Source of the DNA: CAYWNA01 sp964459305
GTDB lineage: Bacteria; Planctomycetota; Planctomycetia; Pirellulales; Pirellulaceae
Reading direction: 5' to 3'
Assembly: GCA_964459305.1 (NCBI GenBank)
Contig: CAYWNA010000034.1
Location: 6,930-70,929 of the forward strand
DNA: 64,000 bases
The notes under the pieces were generated by a model, which was given only the letters and a program-made list of their open reading frames with translations, did no database searches and was not told where the DNA came from. The position numbers were made by a program, and so were the translations under genes. This document shows, one piece after another, positions 41,171 to 49,574 of the stretch; the first letter of the stretch is position 1; each line of letters starts with the position of its first letter.

Positions 41171-42364
41171 TTACGTCGTGCAGATTCTCTTGCTGGAAGC
41201 TGCCTTTTTGTGAAGCATCATCACCGCTCCACCAAGGACGACTGCTGCGACGACGATGAGACAGACGCCAATCAGCGGCCGATAGAAGACCCAGGCGCCA
41301 GCGATTGCCAACAGCGACAGCGGAGTCGCGACGGCGAAAGCGAGCAAACCGGTGCCGGCTCTCATTAGATCGCCAAGCAGAGGAACGAAGTCTGCCAGCA
41401 CCGCGAGCGGGTTGAACACCATCGCCACGCCGACCAGCATCGCCACGAACCCGACCGCGCGCAGGATCCACGTCAACATGCGGTTTTCCGCCATGGCAGC
41501 TTGGAACAAGCTGTCGGCCGAGTGCGTTCCCACCTTGATCATGTCGAGTTGGTCGCCTGCTTCCGTCTGATAGGCTCCAAACGAATCGCCCATTTGACAG
41601 GCGATCAGGCTGACAGTGGTTGGTTTGACAACGGAAAAGGAGACTCGCAAGTCACCGATTTTCGGTTCGCTGCGAGTGGTGTCCGCTGCATGTTCGTAGA
41701 TGAAGTAATGGTCGCCACGGACGACCGTCCGGCTGCGAATTTCTTCAGGGAACCCGGCGATGGTACCCTCTGCCGTGGGGATCGTCTCCCAGTTATCGAT
41801 TCGCCCGCTCTGGTCCGTCGACAGGTTGAACGCGCCCAACGTCACCTTGTTGGAGGTGAGCTCGGTGGAACGATACGGCATGCCCGACGGATTCTGATGC
41901 CCGTCGGGCTTCGCGAAGCCGAACGATTTGATGGGTCGATCCGACCAAACACGCTCGTACGAGTACGTAGTGGTCGTTTTCTGGCCCCCACCCTTGGTGC
42001 GTCTTGTGTTTGTCGTCTTCGTTTCTTCCCATTGATACATTTCGACGTTGCGCGACAGTCGGATCGCGCATGCCGAAACGCCGAATTGCGAGTCCGTCAG
42101 CGTTTCGTCCGTTTTTGCCTCACCGGTCAAGTGGATCAGCTTGCCTTCGTTGGCCGAGTTGACCTTCTCAGGACTCGCCGACACCACAGCACCCGCGCCT
42201 TCGTCCAGCGATTTGGCCGTTTGCACGGCGCGGCCCTCGTTCCACCAGAGTAGCGGAAAGGCAATCAGAAACAGGACGACGCCGATCAGGACGGTCATGA
42301 TGGAATTCTTGAGTCGATCCATCGGAGATTGGTAACTGACTTCGGTGAATAAATCGTCCGACAT
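41171..42364 (-). CDS. TMEM43-family membrane protein
   Basis: A 397-residue protein with AAGGAG upstream. It has one N-terminal helix (SIMTVLIGVVLFLIAFPLLW) followed by NEGRAVQTAKSLDEGAG, a central domain of about 230 residues outside the membrane (VYLTGEAK-like KLIHLTGEAKTDETL, CAIRLSRNVEMYQWEE), and three C-terminal helices (about 300-385). This order and the NEGRAV motif match the TMEM43/LUMA family, also found in bacteria, whose function is unknown. It is divergent from the sigma factor gene. Confidence 0.87.
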   Translation of the reverse strand: MSDDLFTEVSYQSPMDRLKNSIMTVLIGVVLFLIAFPLLWWNEGRAVQTAKSLDEGAGAVVSASPEKVNSANEGKLIHLTGEAKTDETLTDSQFGVSACAIRLSRNVEMYQWEETKTTNTRRTKGGGQKTTTTYSYERVWSDRPIKSFGFAKPDGHQNPSGMPYRSTELTSNKVTLGAFNLSTDQSGRIDNWETIPTAEGTIAGFPEEIRSRTVVRGDHYFIYEHAADTTRSEPKIGDLRVSFSVVKPTTVSLIACQMGDSFGAYQTEAGDQLDMIKVGTHSADSLFQAAMAENRMLTWILRAVGFVAMLVGVAMVFNPLAVLADFVPLLGDLMRAGTGLLAFAVATPLSLLAIAGAWVFYRPLIGVCLIVVAAVVLGGAVMMLHKKAASSKRICTT

Positions 42365-42442
42365 GAAGGGGCTCCTTTCTGCAAAGCTGGGACACGAATA
42401 GGTTGGCTCCGGTGATCACCCGGTCACCATTGTCACGTGGCA

Positions 42443-42560
42443 CTCGTTCAACCCCGCTTAGCTCGAAGCCGAAGGCGATGACGTGGTCCGAACCCGGCGC
42501 CAGGCTGCACCCCGCCGCGCGTGCTAACCTTCGGCTTCGGGCTAAACGCGGTCAAACGAG
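42443..42560. repeat. Palindromic repeat, family B (copy 3, long arms)
   Basis: 33-bp arms at 42443-42475 and 42528-42560 pair with a handful of mismatches; outer end CTCGTT(C/T)(A/G)ACC, inner GAAGCCGAAGG. The 475-bp space 42365-42839 between divergent genes holds this element and nothing else that could be supported. Confidence 0.8.
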
Positions 42561-42839
42561 CGAGGCCCTCGACGATACAAGGGCGATTGTGAGCACGTGC
42601 TTATCTAAGCGACGTGTGGTGCAGCAGCGCTCGCATAAATTTGGCACCCGTGGAAAACAGCGAATCGAACCGTCCATTGGTGCCATCACAATCCGTCCCA
42701 TCCGTGTTTTGTTATGCCGACGCATGTGATTTCGATGGTATCTATGTTCGCGAGCCTTGGATTGCATCCACCCGAAATGACGAATAGAGTATGAACGCCG
42801 TGTGAAAAGCCGCCCAACAGCACCGAACGTGAGGAGACA

Positions 42840-43475
42840 ATGATGTCCCAGCCATCCGATGAGCGACCGCTTGTTGGACGGGCCGTTGAGGGGGACCGGG
42901 AGGCGCTCGGGCAACTGCTTCGCCGCTCTCACGAAACCCTGTCTCGACACATCTCTCGAAAGATGTCCAAGACGCTTGCGCAAGCGGTCAGTGCCGAAGA
43001 CATCTTGCAGCAGACCTACGTTCAAGCGTTTCGCGATATTCGGCGTTTCGAACCACAGACGGGGGTCAGCTTCTCGCGTTGGCTAACGGCAATCGCCGAG
43101 CACCGGTTGCTCGACGCCGTCAAGGCGCAAAACAGGAAGAAACGTGGCGGCGGTCTGAAACGGCTTCGAGCCACCGCACACACCCCGTCCGGATCGTCGC
43201 TCGACCTTCTGGCGAAGTTATCCGATGGCGGCCGGACACCCAGCAGCCTAGTTGCCGGACACGAGGCTCGGAGTGCGTTCTACGTTGCCTTCGCGAGCTT
43301 GCCGGCGGAGTACCGCGAAGTGCTCCGTCTGCGACGACTTGAAGAAAAAAGCCTCGCGGAGGTCGCGTCTGCTATGAATCGCTCCGAGGACGCCGTGCGC
43401 AGTCTTCTCTATCGGGCCGAAAAAAAGCTGCGTGAAGCGATGGGGGAGTCGTCGCAATGGTTCGACAAGAAGTGA
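42840..43475 (+). CDS. ECF-type sigma-70 factor
   Basis: A 211-residue sigma factor with GAGGAG at 42831-42836. Region 2 is visible as AEDILQQTYVQAFRDIRRFE with SFSRWLTAIAEHRLLDAVK, and region 4 as LPAEYREVLRLRRLEEKSLA followed by EVASAMNRSEDAVRSLLYRA, a clear helix-turn-helix. Region 3 is lacking, as in extracytoplasmic-function factors. No anti-sigma gene follows; a divergent TMEM43-like membrane gene is the nearest neighbour and could be a target. ECF factors are many in Planctomycetes. Confidence 0.9.
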   Translation: MMSQPSDERPLVGRAVEGDREALGQLLRRSHETLSRHISRKMSKTLAQAVSAEDILQQTYVQAFRDIRRFEPQTGVSFSRWLTAIAEHRLLDAVKAQNRKKRGGGLKRLRATAHTPSGSSLDLLAKLSDGGRTPSSLVAGHEARSAFYVAFASLPAEYREVLRLRRLEEKSLAEVASAMNRSEDAVRSLLYRAEKKLREAMGESSQWFDKK

Positions 43476-43622
43476 GTGTCGATGGCAAACTTCGAGTGGT
43501 GGTGCCTGGTAGTCGACGGTTGGAACTGCGCGAGCGACTTGACTGATGCTATACCGCGCCGGTTCGGAATGTCCGCTGGAGTACAGCCTTTAGGCGAGCG
43601 GCAGATGAGAGTTTATCCCTGA

Positions 43623-43684
43623 AACCCGAAGCGTAAGCGAGGAATTCTGCGTTTTCCGCTTCGTCCTCGCTTACGCGTCGGGTT
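43623..43684. repeat. Palindromic repeat, family D (copy 2)
   Basis: 21-bp arms beginning AACCCGAAGCGTAAGCGAGGA (first 20 bases shared with copy 1) at 43623-43643 and inverted at 43664-43684, one mismatch. Located between convergent genes, as is copy 1 at 31886-31948. Confidence 0.88.
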
Positions 43685-43699
43685 ACTTCTTAGCTGCCG

Positions 43700-46543
43700 C
43701 TAATCGACCGGAGCTTTCATCCAGGGGCGGCGTTCGACTTCACTGCGGCGGCTGGAACGGCCGGAGGGCGGATGGAATACCGAAAGGTCGATTCGCTTGC
43801 GATCGTTCCTCTGGATCAACAGACGCAGCATCTTTTTGTCGATCGTGTCCATGACGAGGCGGACCGAACCGTCGCACAACGCAGCCAGAAAGTTGCCTTC
43901 CCGAAAACCGCCTAATCTCGGCAGAGGTTTTTCCGGATCAAAGGGAATGTCCTCGGGCTTGGTCCACGGGATATCGCGTTTGGCTTCCACGACCAGAAGC
44001 GTGTTCGATGTCCCGTCGCTAATGTCCCTGATCCGGCTAAAACCGGATAGCGCTGTGCCGGCGCCGGTGAAAACGTGGTAGGCGCTATTGGTCGAGTCGG
44101 AATCGTCGTTCGGGCTGCGGAAGATGGCGGGCATATCTTTGATCAACGCCTTGTTGTGTTGGCTGTCCCATGGTTCATCCAGGCGGTATCGATTGTAGAT
44201 ATGGCCGGCTTCCAAAAAGGGGAGGATTGCGACTCGCCAGCTATGGACCGTTTGGCCGTACGGACCGAAGACCGTTGCCGGCGGAAAGCGTTTGTGTTTA
44301 TCGTGGTACATGTGAAAAGCCAACGCAATCTGTTTCAAGTTGTTTGCGGACATGGCTCGCCGCGCAGCTTGGCGAGCAGAGATGACGGCCGGCACGGTGG
44401 CCGAGATCAATTGTGCGGTCTCCACGGCGACCTCGACGGTGACGGCGTTCTTGCGTTGTTCAATCTTCAAATTGTCCAACGTCGCATCGGCAACATCGAA
44501 GAACCTCAATATCGTTGGGCCGTCCGGACCGTCCCGCTCGCTCGCCGTCTGCCGGCCCTTTGAGAGCACATTCCTGGCAAGGACAACCATGGCAGAAGCC
44601 GTATCGTGAAGCTGCGACGCACTTTCCGGATCGCCACATTCAGCGCGGGCGTGCAGCTCGAACTGATCCCGCAGACGTGCCCCTGCGATGATCATCGACG
44701 AATTATCCCAAATCGGTGAAAATGCCCCTACTTGAGTGATCAACTGGGGAGGACCTCGCCGCAGCATGGCGTTGATAGACGGTCGCATCGCAGCGATGTT
44801 TGCCACGATTGCCGCATCGTCGTTGACAACGGACTGCCAGTCGGCCGCCCAGGCCGCCTTGGAGGCTCCGTCCTGGCCCGCCACGATCACTCGCCGCAAC
44901 ATTCCTTCGTTCCAGGAAACCACGACCGATCGATCGTCCGGCAAGAAACAAAACTGCCGGGACATCCGGGCGCGAGCGCCTTGGCCCTGGAAGTACTGCT
45001 GGTTGCCATATCCCTTCTGAATCGGTGATGTGAGGAACGTTTCCAGTACACGCTTGGAGCTGGTGTCGTCAGCGATTCGAATCAACACAGCGGCCAGAGT
45101 CGGAATCGGGTGTGTGGGTTCATTCGTGTCCGGCAGAAAGATATACGTCACCGTTTCCATCTGCGCGGGCGTGATGCCCAGTTGGTCTTTCACCGTCTTG
45201 TCCTTTGCCGTCAAGTCGGCCAGTGGCGACATCGCGGGGCGCCCTAACAGAGTGGCAGGCCGAATCGCCGCAACCATGACCGCATCTCGCGGCACGTAGG
45301 CCAGCGAGAAGGGTTGATCCGCGGCTGGTGTACTCGTTGGCGCTTCGGCACTCGCTTCGCCGTCTGTCGCCTCGGTCGGTTGTTCGGCAACCGGCACAGG
45401 ATCGGCGTAGGCCGATTCGTTCATGTTGCCGCCTGACCCACGGAACCCCACGGCCAAGACGCCGGCTAGCACAAGTGCGGCGACAATGCCGGCACGCAGT
45501 TTGCCGGAAACGGAAGACGTTAGTATGCCTTTTGGATCTCGCAACATGTCTATTCTCCTCATCATCGTCTTGCGGTTGGGAAGAAACGAACGAGCGGACC
45601 AGTGCGGAACGCTCGCGGGTTGCTGCAGCAGTAATTCGGCCATCGACTCCAAATACGTGCGGCGACCGCCGGCCAAATCGGCGGCTACGGAATCTGCCGC
45701 AAGCTCCTGATCCAGGCGCAGCCGGCCGGCCAGCCAGTGGATCAGTGGGTGGTAGAAGTGAAGCGCCACGCCCAACTGGGCGATCAACCACCCGGCGTAG
45801 TCCCGGTGTTGGATATGGGCAATCTCGTGAGCCAACACAGCCGCCAGTTGATCGTCGGTCCAACGGCGCCAGTCCGCCGGCAGTAGAACGATCGGTCGCC
45901 GCCAGCCCACGGTTGCGGCGGCCGTCAACTCGTCGGACTCGCGGGCTTCGATAGACAACCGGCAACTCAGTTTCGCCTTCAGCTCGTCGATTCTCACTCG
46001 CACCGACGATGCATGGATCGGCTTGCTGCGACGACGGTAGGCTCGTACGGCGAACACCCCCGTGGCCAAGCGTGCCAAAGCCACCGCGACGCCTGTACTG
46101 AACAGGATGGCCAAGATTGCGGGCCAACGCCAGATCGTCTGACGTGATGTGCCGACGGTTTGCCCGCTTCGGAGTTCGGACCAAAACGCTCCAACGGCCG
46201 CCGCCGCCACGGACACCTGCTCCGAATCGGGTCGCTGCGTTTCTGTCGCGCCCGGCTCGCGTGGCAAGTCGCTGTCGCCTATTGCCGGTTCTGCGCCCAC
46301 GACACTGCCTGCCGGCGCCGTCCTGTCGGTCGCGTCAAACTTGGCCGACCAGTCGAACCAGTTGGGCCACGGACTGAAAGAGAATGTGGAAACGCCGACG
46401 ATTAACGCGAACGCCGATAACACGACGAAGGCCCGGAACGCCGGGCCTCGACGACCAGAAATCCAATAGGCGGCCGCGGCAACGATGGCCACGATCGTCA
46501 CCTGAATCGCCGCCCACACCAGTACCAATCCCAATTGGTTCAT
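43700..46543 (-). CDS. BlaR1-type M56 peptidase fused to a DUF1559 module
   Basis: A 947-residue protein. The start at 46543 overlaps the BlaI stop by ATGA, which rules out the longer open frame. The N-terminal part has membrane helices (LVLVWAAIQVTIVAIVAAAA, then AFRAFVVLSAFALIVGV) and an M56 peptidase site VLAHEIAHIQHRDY (HExxH near residue 238) with ELAADSVAADLAGG after it, as in BlaR1/MecR1. After a further helix (about 340-360) lies a 370-residue exported region (LAYVPRDAVMVAAIRPATLL), and the end, from about residue 735, is DUF1559: NNLKQIALAFHMYHDKHKRF, PFLEAGHIYNRYRLDEPWD, ISDGTSNTLLVVEA and ALCDGSVRLVMD. In place of a penicillin-binding sensor it carries a DUF1559 domain, otherwise a pilin-like planctomycetal protein module. 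Confidence 0.85.
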   Translation of the reverse strand: MNQLGLVLVWAAIQVTIVAIVAAAAYWISGRRGPAFRAFVVLSAFALIVGVSTFSFSPWPNWFDWSAKFDATDRTAPAGSVVGAEPAIGDSDLPREPGATETQRPDSEQVSVAAAAVGAFWSELRSGQTVGTSRQTIWRWPAILAILFSTGVAVALARLATGVFAVRAYRRRSKPIHASSVRVRIDELKAKLSCRLSIEARESDELTAAATVGWRRPIVLLPADWRRWTDDQLAAVLAHEIAHIQHRDYAGWLIAQLGVALHFYHPLIHWLAGRLRLDQELAADSVAADLAGGRRTYLESMAELLLQQPASVPHWSARSFLPNRKTMMRRIDMLRDPKGILTSSVSGKLRAGIVAALVLAGVLAVGFRGSGGNMNESAYADPVPVAEQPTEATDGEASAEAPTSTPAADQPFSLAYVPRDAVMVAAIRPATLLGRPAMSPLADLTAKDKTVKDQLGITPAQMETVTYIFLPDTNEPTHPIPTLAAVLIRIADDTSSKRVLETFLTSPIQKGYGNQQYFQGQGARARMSRQFCFLPDDRSVVVSWNEGMLRRVIVAGQDGASKAAWAADWQSVVNDDAAIVANIAAMRPSINAMLRRGPPQLITQVGAFSPIWDNSSMIIAGARLRDQFELHARAECGDPESASQLHDTASAMVVLARNVLSKGRQTASERDGPDGPTILRFFDVADATLDNLKIEQRKNAVTVEVAVETAQLISATVPAVISARQAARRAMSANNLKQIALAFHMYHDKHKRFPPATVFGPYGQTVHSWRVAILPFLEAGHIYNRYRLDEPWDSQHNKALIKDMPAIFRSPNDDSDSTNSAYHVFTGAGTALSGFSRIRDISDGTSNTLLVVEAKRDIPWTKPEDIPFDPEKPLPRLGGFREGNFLAALCDGSVRLVMDTIDKKMLRLLIQRNDRKRIDLSVFHPPSGRSSRRSEVERRPWMKAPVD

Positions 46544-46923
46544 CGCTTCTTCTCCGAGAGGATCTGTTCCAAGGCAGCGCGTTCCTCCTCGGTCAGTTGG
46601 CGTCCGTCGAACAGCCGGACCAGCAACTGCTCGCGCGAACCGCCGAATACTCGCTCGACCATCTCGCCCAGCATGCTGTGCGACACGTCCTCGAACGAGC
46701 GACACGGTCGGAAAGAGAAAGGACGCTCGTCGTTGGTCTGCTCCAAGAAGCCCTTGTCGGTCAGAATCCGCACCAGCGTGGCGACCGTCGTATAGGCGAG
46801 GTCCCGCCCCGATTCGGCCATCCGGTCGCGGATCTCCACCACGGTTGCTTCGTCCGCATTCCAGAATGCCTGCATGACTTCCAGTTCCCGTTCCGTCAGT
46901 TCCTTTGCCCGAGGTCGCGCCAT
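46540..46923 (-). CDS. BlaI/MecI-family repressor
   Basis: A 127-residue winged-helix repressor. The DNA-binding domain reads LTERELEVMQAFWNADEATV then TTVATLVRILTDKGFLEQ, and the C-terminal dimerisation part has LVRLFDGRQLTEEERAALEQ. The BlaI cleavage region (about residue 100) would be the target of the neighbouring BlaR1-like peptidase. It is first in a two-gene operon (ATGA overlap). A clear promoter with an AT-rich direct repeat lies upstream. Confidence 0.93.
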   Translation of the reverse strand: MARPRAKELTERELEVMQAFWNADEATVVEIRDRMAESGRDLAYTTVATLVRILTDKGFLEQTNDERPFSFRPCRSFEDVSHSMLGEMVERVFGGSREQLLVRLFDGRQLTEEERAALEQILSEKKR

Positions 46924-46942
46924 CTCCGTTCGATCCTTTGTT

Positions 46943-46995
46943 GATTTGGTTTTTTAGATTTGGTTTTATAGTAGCATGTCTTCTGGCGCTGTCAA
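46943..46995 (-). promoter_or_regulatory. Promoter and direct-repeat operator of the blaI-blaR1-like operon
   Basis: On the minus strand TTGACA (46995-46990) is followed after 16 bp by TACTAT (46973-46968). Just downstream are two copies of AAAACCAAATC (46957-46967 and 46943-46953), 14 bp apart, before the BlaI start at 46923. The repeats could be the repressor site. Confidence 0.6.
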
Positions 46996-47188
46996 CAGTC
47001 GTTTCCGAAAAAACGTTGGTCGGCGTGCGCGGTCCACTCAGCCAACTGGTGCAACCACGTCTCCATTTACGGCCGCAGTGCAACGTCGAACACTGAAGGC
47101 TTGTACGGCCCCTCAGAAAGCGGTATTATTGGGTTCAAGCTGGGAAAGCTCACGTGTCTTTGCGACACGGATGTCAGACAAAATATAT

Positions 47189-47216
47189 GATGGGCGGTCA
47201 TCCATGACCGCCCATC
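47189..47216. repeat. Perfect 13-bp hairpin
   Basis: GATGGGCGGTCAT (47189-47201), a 2-bp loop and its exact inverse (47204-47216). Directly after it GGGTGCGGCTGGCC (47217-47230) pairs with GGCCATCCGCACCC (47428-47441) over a larger distance, so the hairpin may be the left end of a 250-bp palindromic element that fills the space before the next gene. Confidence 0.6.
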
Positions 47217-47471
47217 GGGTGCGGCTGGCCTAGCGCCACCGTACCCAACGCGCGGTGAATCGCCGCGTGCGAAGCGCGTGGTTTCGTATTCCACGCGTCA
47301 CTATCTGTTCCTGTGCAGTGCTGCATTGAGGATGGGACGTGCCTCCAGCCATGGATGCCGCCCATCAGCGGATGGCCGCTCACGTGCGTAACGTGCCGCC
47401 CTTGTGCACAGCGGTTCGGCACGTGTCGGCCATCCGCACCCGTTAGGCCGTTCATAGACTATCTTTCCCCG

Positions 47472-47831
47472 ATGTCTTACTCCGGCCCAATTGATCTCGA
47501 CCAGCTCATCGACCTTCACACTCTGTGGGAGCGCGGTGAGTGCCCTTACACATTCCTTGCCTTCCCAGTTTCTGGTATGAACGAACACGGAGTGCCCAAC
47601 GACATCAGCGCTCAGCAATACATCGCTGCGGTTCAGGCGGAGGGCGTTCCCGTCGGGATTTGGCTCACGACGCCCGTCGAAGGGACAGCGTATGCCGCCG
47701 TGGGACGCGCTGACATTCGGTCGCTTCATCGAGCGGTGGGATGTCTCGTGGAAACCGGACGATTTCCCGAACCATTTGCGGCAGAACTCAGTGAAAGACT
47801 GTTTCGAGAGGTCACGGCGCGTGACGGCTAA
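47472..47831 (+). CDS. Small hypothetical protein
   Basis: A 119-residue protein. Start ATG 47472 (MSYSGPIDLDQLIDLHTLWE) is chosen because the frame upstream runs through the repeat region; no clear ribosome site is seen. It has no signal, membrane helix or recognised motif. The text (ISAQQYIAAVQAEGVPVGI, LSERLFREVTARDG) looks like a folded soluble protein with helices. It runs in the same direction as the hotdog-like gene, 62 bp ahead. Confidence 0.55.
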   Translation: MSYSGPIDLDQLIDLHTLWERGECPYTFLAFPVSGMNEHGVPNDISAQQYIAAVQAEGVPVGIWLTTPVEGTAYAAVGRADIRSLHRAVGCLVETGRFPEPFAAELSERLFREVTARDG

Positions 47832-47893
47832 CTTCGTACGCTCCGGCGCAAGGCTGGAAACCGAATTGCCGGCCCTTTTGATTTGACTTGCTC

Positions 47894-48322
47894 ATGGATG
47901 TTTCCGCTCTTCCATTCAACAAGCATCTTGGACTCAGCGTCAGCCCGTCGGATGGCAAGCCCGCGGTGATCCTGCGACCCTGCGCACATCATCTGAACCA
48001 CGTTGGCACGGTTCACGCCACGGTTATCTATGGAGTCGCAGAAGCAGCGTCTGGTCACTGTTTGCTCGCCCGATTCCCCAGCCTCGCCGATTCTTTTGGT
48101 GCCGTACTTCGCAGTGCTTCCGCCAAGTACCGCCGTCCCGCTTCTCCGGATGGTGACATACACGCGCGGGGCACTCTTTCAGAAGAATCGGCCGTCAAGT
48201 TCTACGAAAGACTCACCTCACGCGGCCGTGCGTCCGTTGACATTGAGGTATCTGTAACACAAAACGACACAGAGTTGTTCACCGGCACGTTCGTTTGGTT
48301 CGCAGCCGCCAGAGAATCGTAA
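47894..48322 (+). CDS. Hotdog-fold thioesterase-like protein (DUF4442/PaaI type)
   Basis: A 142-residue protein. The sequence LRPCAHHLNHVGTVHATVIYG, then VAEAASGHCLLARF, follows the hotdog-fold pattern in which NHVGTVHA is the catalytic loop plus the start of the long helix; RRPASPDGDIHARGTLSEES and VDIEVSVTQNDTELFTGTFV are the later strands. Such proteins are acyl-CoA thioesterases or related enzymes. Start ATG 47894 chosen over TTG 47888. Confidence in fold moderate, in substrate none. Confidence 0.65.
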   Translation: MDVSALPFNKHLGLSVSPSDGKPAVILRPCAHHLNHVGTVHATVIYGVAEAASGHCLLARFPSLADSFGAVLRSASAKYRRPASPDGDIHARGTLSEESAVKFYERLTSRGRASVDIEVSVTQNDTELFTGTFVWFAAARES

Positions 48323-48415
48323 ACGCCACTCAGTCTTTCACGCGAATCCAAGAGCGTAAGATGACTATGACGCAAAGGGCAGCCAAGCAGCAGACAATGG
48401 CCCTTGATAGGGAAC

Positions 48416-48552
48416 GGGGCGCAGGAACGAGTTTGCGGGACGGCGAGGATTCGTCGACGAGACTCGTAGCTGGATTCGTGAGAATTCAGGCGGTGAGGGC
48501 GTAATCCGTCTGAATTCTTGCGAATCCAGCTACAAACCCATTCCTGCGCCCT
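48416..48552. repeat. Palindromic repeat, family G
   Basis: Inner 24-bp arms beginning GTAGCTGGATTCG at 48466-48489 and inverted at 48510-48533 (two mismatches), enclosed by outer arms GGGGCGCAGGAA (48416-48427) and inverted (48541-48552). It lies in the 370-bp gap before the WG-repeat gene. Confidence 0.8.
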
Positions 48553-48692
48553 AGCCCGGACGGAGGTGCAAGAACCAGTTTGCGGTGAGTTGCACACAGC
48601 CATTGTTGTCTGCCGGTCTACTCGCGAGGACTGCCCGCGTGGCTGCACGGCTGGTATGATTCGATATAGAGCCGTTTTCAAGGAGACTCACA

Positions 48693-49319
48693 ATGCCGCA
48701 TTGTGTGAATCGACGAAACGTGCTGTTCTCGGTCGCTGTTGGTACGCGTGTCTTCGTGATGGCTGTCGCGCTGTACAGCTTGGGGTTCCTTTGCGGCGTC
48801 ACCGCGGTGTCGTCAGCGGCCGAGCAGAAACGGCTGGACGACTCGCCCCGTTTCGGTTTTCGCCAGGGCAAAGAAGCGGGCTACATCGACCGCACCGGCA
48901 AGATTGTGATCCAGCCACAGTTCCGTAAGGTCACTCGTTTTTCCGAGCAGTTGGCCGCCGTCGCAAACGCGAGTTACAGGTGGGGCTACGTCGATACCGA
49001 GGGAAAGGTCGTCATCAAGCCGCAGTTTGCTGAAGCGAACGGATTCCACGAGGGGTTTGCATGCGTGCGAATCCGTAAGACACAACCTTGGTATGGAAAG
49101 GGGGACACGTGGGGTTACATCGACAAGGCGGGGAAAATGGTCATCCAGCCCATTTTCAATGAGACAACGGATTTCCGCGACGGCGCAGCATGGGCCCACA
49201 CCGGAGGCAAACTGGTCGAGCATGCTTATCATCAGCCGCCCTCGTGGGAAGGAGGCAAGTGGCACCGCATTGACACAGCGGGCAAGTCCTTCTGGAGCAC
49301 CCCCGACGATTCGGAGTGA
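48693..49319 (+). CDS. Exported WG-repeat protein
   Basis: A 208-residue protein with AAGGAG upstream. After a hydrophobic segment (VFVMAVALYSLGFLCGVTAV, cleavage near SSAAEQ) it has three WG-type repeats: FGFRQGKEAGYIDRTGKIVI, then WGYVDTEGKVVIKPQF and WGYIDKAGKMVIQPIF, each ending with F..A..F.EG-like text. WG repeats build small propeller-like folds with no assigned function. Length is short for the family. Confidence 0.82.
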   Translation: MPHCVNRRNVLFSVAVGTRVFVMAVALYSLGFLCGVTAVSSAAEQKRLDDSPRFGFRQGKEAGYIDRTGKIVIQPQFRKVTRFSEQLAAVANASYRWGYVDTEGKVVIKPQFAEANGFHEGFACVRIRKTQPWYGKGDTWGYIDKAGKMVIQPIFNETTDFRDGAAWAHTGGKLVEHAYHQPPSWEGGKWHRIDTAGKSFWSTPDDSE

Positions 49320-49344
49320 ACCCCAACGTTGCATAAACTTCTTC

Positions 49345-49492
49345 GTAGGACGGATTGCCAATCCGTCCATTGCAGCACCAAACGTATAGATCAACCTTGC
49401 GGCTAGACATCACGAATCGTGCGATCTGTTGACAGGCTGCGTGTTTTCGGTTTGCACTGGTGTTTCAGGGACGGATTGGCAATCCGTCCTAC
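49345..49492. repeat. Palindromic repeat, family H (two inverted hairpins)
   Basis: Two copies of GGACGGATT-3 nt-AATCCGTCC (49348-49368 and 49469-49489), each a hairpin, are inverted with respect to each other; arms GTAGGACGGATTGCCAATCC extend to 49345 and 49492. The element lies between convergent genes. Confidence 0.85.
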
Positions 49493-49574
49493 ATATTTAC
49501 GCAACTATGGGGTCGATGCGGCGTATCGGTTTGCTCCGGGGGCCGGACTGCACGGCCAGAGCATCACCCCAAGG

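Noticed and set aside
45120..46184. 354-codon minus-strand frame inside the BlaR1-like gene
   Set aside because: Same strand but another frame of a gene with M56 and DUF1559 motifs; Arg-rich text with no domain.
46544..47083. Upstream extension of the BlaR1-like frame
   Set aside because: It overlaps the whole BlaI gene in another frame; the ATGA junction at 46540-46543 marks the real start.
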